Positions 61,270 to 64,000 of a stretch of DNA of 64,000 nucleotides are shown here, piece by piece. Below the pieces are notes generated by a model. The model was not told where the DNA came from and searched no databases. It saw only the letters and a list, made by a program, of their open reading frames with translations. Every line of letters starts with the position of its first letter. Position 1 is the first letter of the stretch. The position numbers and the translations under genes are program-made. The stretch lies in NCBI GenBank assembly GCA_015075635.1, contig JABTUA010000001.1:2480001-2544000 (forward strand). Reading direction: 5' to 3'. This DNA comes from Polyangiaceae bacterium (GTDB lineage: Bacteria; Myxococcota_A; Polyangia; Polyangiales; Polyangiaceae).

Positions 61270-61887
61270 TCAAGGCCGGACCGCCACGCCGCGGATGCTG
61301 GGGCGGACGAAGGGCAGCGCTTTGCGCACGCTTTGCCGGACAATCGCCTCGATACCGAAGCCCGCTCGCTCGATGGCGCGATCGGTGCGCCGGGTCAGGT
61401 GGCAGCCCGAAGCGATGCGAACCCAGAGCGGCTCGAGCCGCTCCTGCCACGCCAACCGCTCGGGTCTGTCCTCTGCCGCGACGTGCTCGATGAACACCAG
61501 TCGGCCTCCGGGCCTGAGCACGCGGTGGATCTCCCCGAGCGCCGCTTCGAGGTCTGGCACGCTGCACAAGACCAGTGTGGAAACCACGTAGTCGAAGGCG
61601 GCAGCGTCCGCCGGCAACGCGTCGGCGCCCGCGTCGAGCAACTCGACGGCGCGTGAGCTCGCGGCGACGCGGCGACTGAGACTTCGCCGCATGTGCGGGT
61701 CGGGCTCGGCGACCACCAGTCGCTGGACGTCGGGTCCGTAGTGCGCGAGGTTCACGCCAGTGCCGGCGCCGATCTCCAGCACCTCACCCGACAGCGGCGA
61801 GAGCAGCGAACGCCGCCACTCCGCCAGGCAAGACTCTTCGGTCTTCCGCATGAACGGGTCGTAGATTTTCGCGAGAAGCCAGGACAT
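61270..61887 (-). CDS. SAM-dependent class I methyltransferase
   Basis: 205 residues. LEIGAGTGVNLAHY is the SAM-binding motif I, VVAEPDP motif post-I, FDYVVSTLVLCSVPD motif II, and LRPGGRLVFIEHV motif III. The N-terminus IYDPFMRKTEESCLAEWR is typical of the UbiE/PhpC-like small methyltransferases. 37 bp from the kinase gene, same strand. Substrate unknown. Confidence 0.85.
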   Translation of the reverse strand: MSWLLAKIYDPFMRKTEESCLAEWRRSLLSPLSGEVLEIGAGTGVNLAHYGPDVQRLVVAEPDPHMRRSLSRRVAASSRAVELLDAGADALPADAAAFDYVVSTLVLCSVPDLEAALGEIHRVLRPGGRLVFIEHVAAEDRPERLAWQERLEPLWVRIASGCHLTRRTDRAIERAGFGIEAIVRQSVRKALPFVRPSIRGVAVRP

Positions 61888-61952
61888 GGGTTCAGCAGTG
61901 CGCGGCCGAAACTGGCACGAGCGCGGAGCATAGCCTAGCGTTCCCGGCGTCC

Positions 61953-63125
61953 ATGCGCGGCCCGCCCCCGATCGTCGTGGCGTTCGCTCTGCTCGCGGGC
62001 TGTGCCGTGCAGAGAGCGGCCGTGCCTGCGGCGTCCGGCTCCCCGACGCCGGCTTCGAGCGCCGTCCCCGTTGCGGCCGTGGGCACGGCCGAGCCGACCC
62101 ACGACGTCGCTTACGTGCCCCACGAGGACCACGACGAGGATCCGGAGGACGGGGAAGACCAGCCCGACGCCGAGGGGCCGGAGGTCGCGGCAGCGCCGAA
62201 GCAGCCGCACCCGCTCGACGGCAAGACCCGAGCGGAGATCGCCCGAGCCTTCGCCCAAGACCCCGGGAGCATCGGCTCCGTGTCGCTCGGGCGCCCCAGC
62301 GCCGGCGCTCTCTTCAACGGCGTGCAGATGCCGCGCGGCGAGGGCTGGCAGCTGATCGATCCGGGTCACGCCTATGGGACGCAGGAGACCGTGGACTACA
62401 TCGCGCGAGCCATCGGCGTGGTGCGCGCCCGCTTTCCCGATACCCACGACGTGTACATCGGCCACATCAGCGCCCGTCACGGCGGCGCGCTCCGCCCGCA
62501 CATGAGCCATCAGGCCGGTCGCGACGTCGATCTCAGCTATTTCTACAGCGATGACTCGGCGCGCTGGTACCGGCGCGCGACGGAGGCGAACCTCGATCGC
62601 GAGCGCACCTGGGCGTTCGTGCGCGCGCTGATCACCGAGACGGACGTCGAGCTGATCCTGATCGACCGAGGGCTTCAGAAGCTCCTGCGCGAGCACGCCT
62701 TGGAGGCCGGCGAAGATCCGACCTGGATCCAGAGCCTCTTCGACGGCGTGCGCGGCGTGCACCGGCCGCTGATCTTCCACGCCAAGGGGCACGCAACCCA
62801 CCTCCACGTGCGCTTCTACAACCCCATCGCGCAAGAGACCGCGGTTCGCGCCCACGAGGTCATGGTCGCGCGGGGCCTCGCCAGCGCCGCGACGTCCTTC
62901 GTGGCTCACCGCGCCAAGAACGGCGAGACGCTCGGCATGCTGGCCCGGAAATACGGCACGACGGTGCGCGAGATCCAGCGCGCGAACGGGCTCCGTAACG
63001 CCAAGATCCGCGCCAAGCAGGTGTACCGCATCCCCAAGCGCGGCGCCCTCGGCCGCCCCGCCGCGGTGGCCATCCCGCCGCGACGCCTACCCCCGAACGG
63101 CAGCGGCAAGAGCGCGCAGCGCTAG
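61953..63125 (+). CDS. mepA: Penicillin-insensitive murein endopeptidase (MepA) with LysM
   Basis: 390 residues. Lipobox LAGC, acidic linker, then an M74 domain: PHMSHQAGRDVDLSYFY and KGHATHLHVRFYNP give the zinc His/Asp/His set. A C-terminal LysM (about 318-362, NGETLGMLARKYGTTVREIQRANGL) anchors it to peptidoglycan. Cleaves cross-links outside the cytoplasm. The TAG stop lies in the left arm of the adjacent inverted-repeat element. Confidence 0.88.
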   Translation: MRGPPPIVVAFALLAGCAVQRAAVPAASGSPTPASSAVPVAAVGTAEPTHDVAYVPHEDHDEDPEDGEDQPDAEGPEVAAAPKQPHPLDGKTRAEIARAFAQDPGSIGSVSLGRPSAGALFNGVQMPRGEGWQLIDPGHAYGTQETVDYIARAIGVVRARFPDTHDVYIGHISARHGGALRPHMSHQAGRDVDLSYFYSDDSARWYRRATEANLDRERTWAFVRALITETDVELILIDRGLQKLLREHALEAGEDPTWIQSLFDGVRGVHRPLIFHAKGHATHLHVRFYNPIAQETAVRAHEVMVARGLASAATSFVAHRAKNGETLGMLARKYGTTVREIQRANGLRNAKIRAKQVYRIPKRGALGRPAAVAIPPRRLPPNGSGKSAQR

Positions 63126-63350
63126 GGGTGTCCCTGATTCGCGCTCCGCTGGCGGCCGCAAACGCCACGCGACGCTTCCGTGCGGTCGAAACGGCCGGCG
63201 CCGGTTCCGGCCGGTCTTCGCACTCGCCTCTCAGCGGCGGAACGTGATCTGATCATGGCAAGACCGCTCGAGCGATCCCGGGGCTCGGCTGACCGCCGAG
63301 CGGCTCGTATCGAGCCGCCTTGTCGCCCACTGAACTAGGGACACCCCTAG
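63122..63350. mobile_element. MITE-like element with 14-bp terminal inverted repeats
   Basis: CTAGGGGTGTCCCT (63122-63135) and AGGGACACCCCTAG (63337-63350) are perfect complements bounding 229 bp that hold no gene. CTAG at both outer ends would fit a YTAR target duplication as used by IS5-type transposases; a transposase gene is absent. Both flanking convergent genes end with TAG inside the arms, so the element supplies their stop codons. Nonautonomous transposition is inferred. Confidence 0.6.
63300..63318. terminator. Hairpin inside the MITE-like element
   Basis: GCGGCTCG and CGAGCCGC pair perfectly over a TAT loop, within the element and between convergent genes. May help terminate both transcripts; no T-run follows on either strand. 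Confidence 0.45.
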
Positions 63351-64000
63351 TCCAGATTCCGGTGCAGAAACTCCGTCGCGCGCGACCAGGCGAGCTCCGC
63401 CGCGGTCGCGTCGTACGCCTGAGCGTCGCCCTTGCGCATGAACGCGTGCCCGGCGTCGTAGAAGTGCAGCTCGAATTTCGCACCCGCTGCGAGCGCTGCG
63501 ACGTGCGCCGCCGTCACGCGTTCGGGCGTCACGAAGCCGTCCTGCGTGGCAAAGTGTCCTTGAATGGGTGCCTTGGCACGCGACCAGTTGGCGTGTTCGG
63601 CGCGCGGCAGGCCGTAGAACGGCAGCACCGCCCCGAGCCCGTCGACGTTGCAGGCGGCCGCCAGCGCCATGGCGCCGCCCAAGCAGAACCCGGTGACGCC
63701 GACCTTGCCCGTGCCGCGGGGATGGGCCGCGAGGTAGTCGCAAGCTGCCTGCACCACCTTCATGGCGTCCGGCGTGCGGAGCTCGTTCGAGAGCACTGCC
63801 GCCTCGTTCTGATCGTCCGTCACCCGCCCGGCGTACAGATCGACCGCGAGCGAAAGGAACCCCTCGTCCGCGAAACGCTCGGCCATCGCGCGCATGTCGT
63901 CGTTGAGACCCCACCACTCGTGGCAGATGACCAGGCCCGGAGAGCGCTGCCGGTCGGGCACCGCGAGCGCGCCGGAGTACTTCGAGAAGCGGACTGCTTC
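63347..64000 (-). CDS. Dienelactone hydrolase family protein, 5' end outside window
   Basis: The frame is open to the window edge (EAVRFSKYSGALAVPDRQ precedes the in-window GTG at 63961), so the start is beyond 64000. VICHEWWGLND is the family signature, GFCLGG carries the Cys nucleophile, ATQDGFV the Asp and DAGHAF the His of the triad. About 215 residues seen; a full protein is near 230. Acts on dienelactones or related esters in the cytosol. Converges with mepA across the MITE-like element. Confidence 0.86.
   Translation of the reverse strand, partial: EAVRFSKYSGALAVPDRQRSPGLVICHEWWGLNDDMRAMAERFADEGFLSLAVDLYAGRVTDDQNEAAVLSNELRTPDAMKVVQAACDYLAAHPRGTGKVGVTGFCLGGAMALAAACNVDGLGAVLPFYGLPRAEHANWSRAKAPIQGHFATQDGFVTPERVTAAHVAALAAGAKFELHFYDAGHAFMRKGDAQAYDATAAELAWSRATEFLHRNLD

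Noticed and set aside
58516-61493. Very long open frame continuing past the permease on the plus strand
   Set aside because: Beyond the frameshift it is Arg/Ala-rich and runs antisense through the kinase gene; a GC-rich shadow, not a protein.

Overview
The window is about 70% G+C with dense, tightly packed genes. Start and stop codons repeatedly overlap (ATGA, GTGA, TTGA), GTG starts are common, and there is an unusually large number of lipoproteins whose lipobox is followed by Gly/Ser/Ala- or Pro/Ala-rich linkers. These traits, together with Ser/Thr kinases, multiheme lipoproteins, MopE-like DxDxDG repeats and papain/P-domain proteases, point to a myxobacterium (Myxococcota, probably Polyangiales-like). 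This is an inference from style and gene content; no rRNA or marker gene is present to prove it, and no tRNA, rRNA or CRISPR array was seen.

Layout. 1-3736: a partial membrane protein, a PEGA-like protein coupled to a membrane-anchored GspE/PilB-type ATPase, and two small exported proteins. 3976-10586: a run of five exported lipoproteins (twin alkaline-phosphatase-superfamily enzymes, a MopE-like metal-binding protein, a Cys-rich protein, a nine-haem-motif cytochrome). 10588-21582: an M74-like endopeptidase lipoprotein, a PaaI thioesterase, a GldA/F/G-like ABC export operon with DUF4340, QueG, a ferritin-like protein and a dihaem cytochrome. 21583-29132: secreted lipoproteins, including a metzincin-like protease, a PPC-domain protein, a papain-like protease with P-domains, and a somatomedin-B-like protein; a repeat-rich spacer lies at 27748-28364. 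29190-32315: a PAS histidine kinase, an alpha/beta hydrolase and a DUF2914 lipoprotein. 32515-38383: a zinc/manganese uptake operon (porin, ZnuA, two unknown lipoproteins, ZnuC, ZnuB).

38403-51580 is accessory. Two beta-propeller-type lipoproteins, one apparently missing its signal peptide, abut a lower-GC island (about 41.6-47.0 kb). The island holds a SWIM-finger/DDE transposase translationally coupled to a small upstream gene and to a Cas4-like plus DEDD exonuclease fusion (DUF2779), a 57-residue zinc ribbon, an XRE regulator, and two tandem GIY-YIG nucleases, the second frameshifted. Palindromes with a GTATAC core sit in front of both gene blocks. Further orphan lipoproteins and a decayed nucleotidyltransferase follow.

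51688-64000 returns to core-like content: an MscS-type channel overlapping two cation/proton antiporters, an APC permease with a universal-stress tail interrupted by a one-base frameshift, a Ser/Thr kinase with a propeller-like C-terminus, a methyltransferase, MepA-LysM, a 229-bp MITE-like element and a partial dienelactone hydrolase.

The best candidate for an undescribed system is the 42.6-46.0 kb operon (small protein, SWIM-DDE transposase, Cas4-like/DEDD nuclease, small protein) with its regulator and GIY-YIG neighbours. The extended zinc operon and the redox/metal lipoprotein run at 3976-10586 come next.
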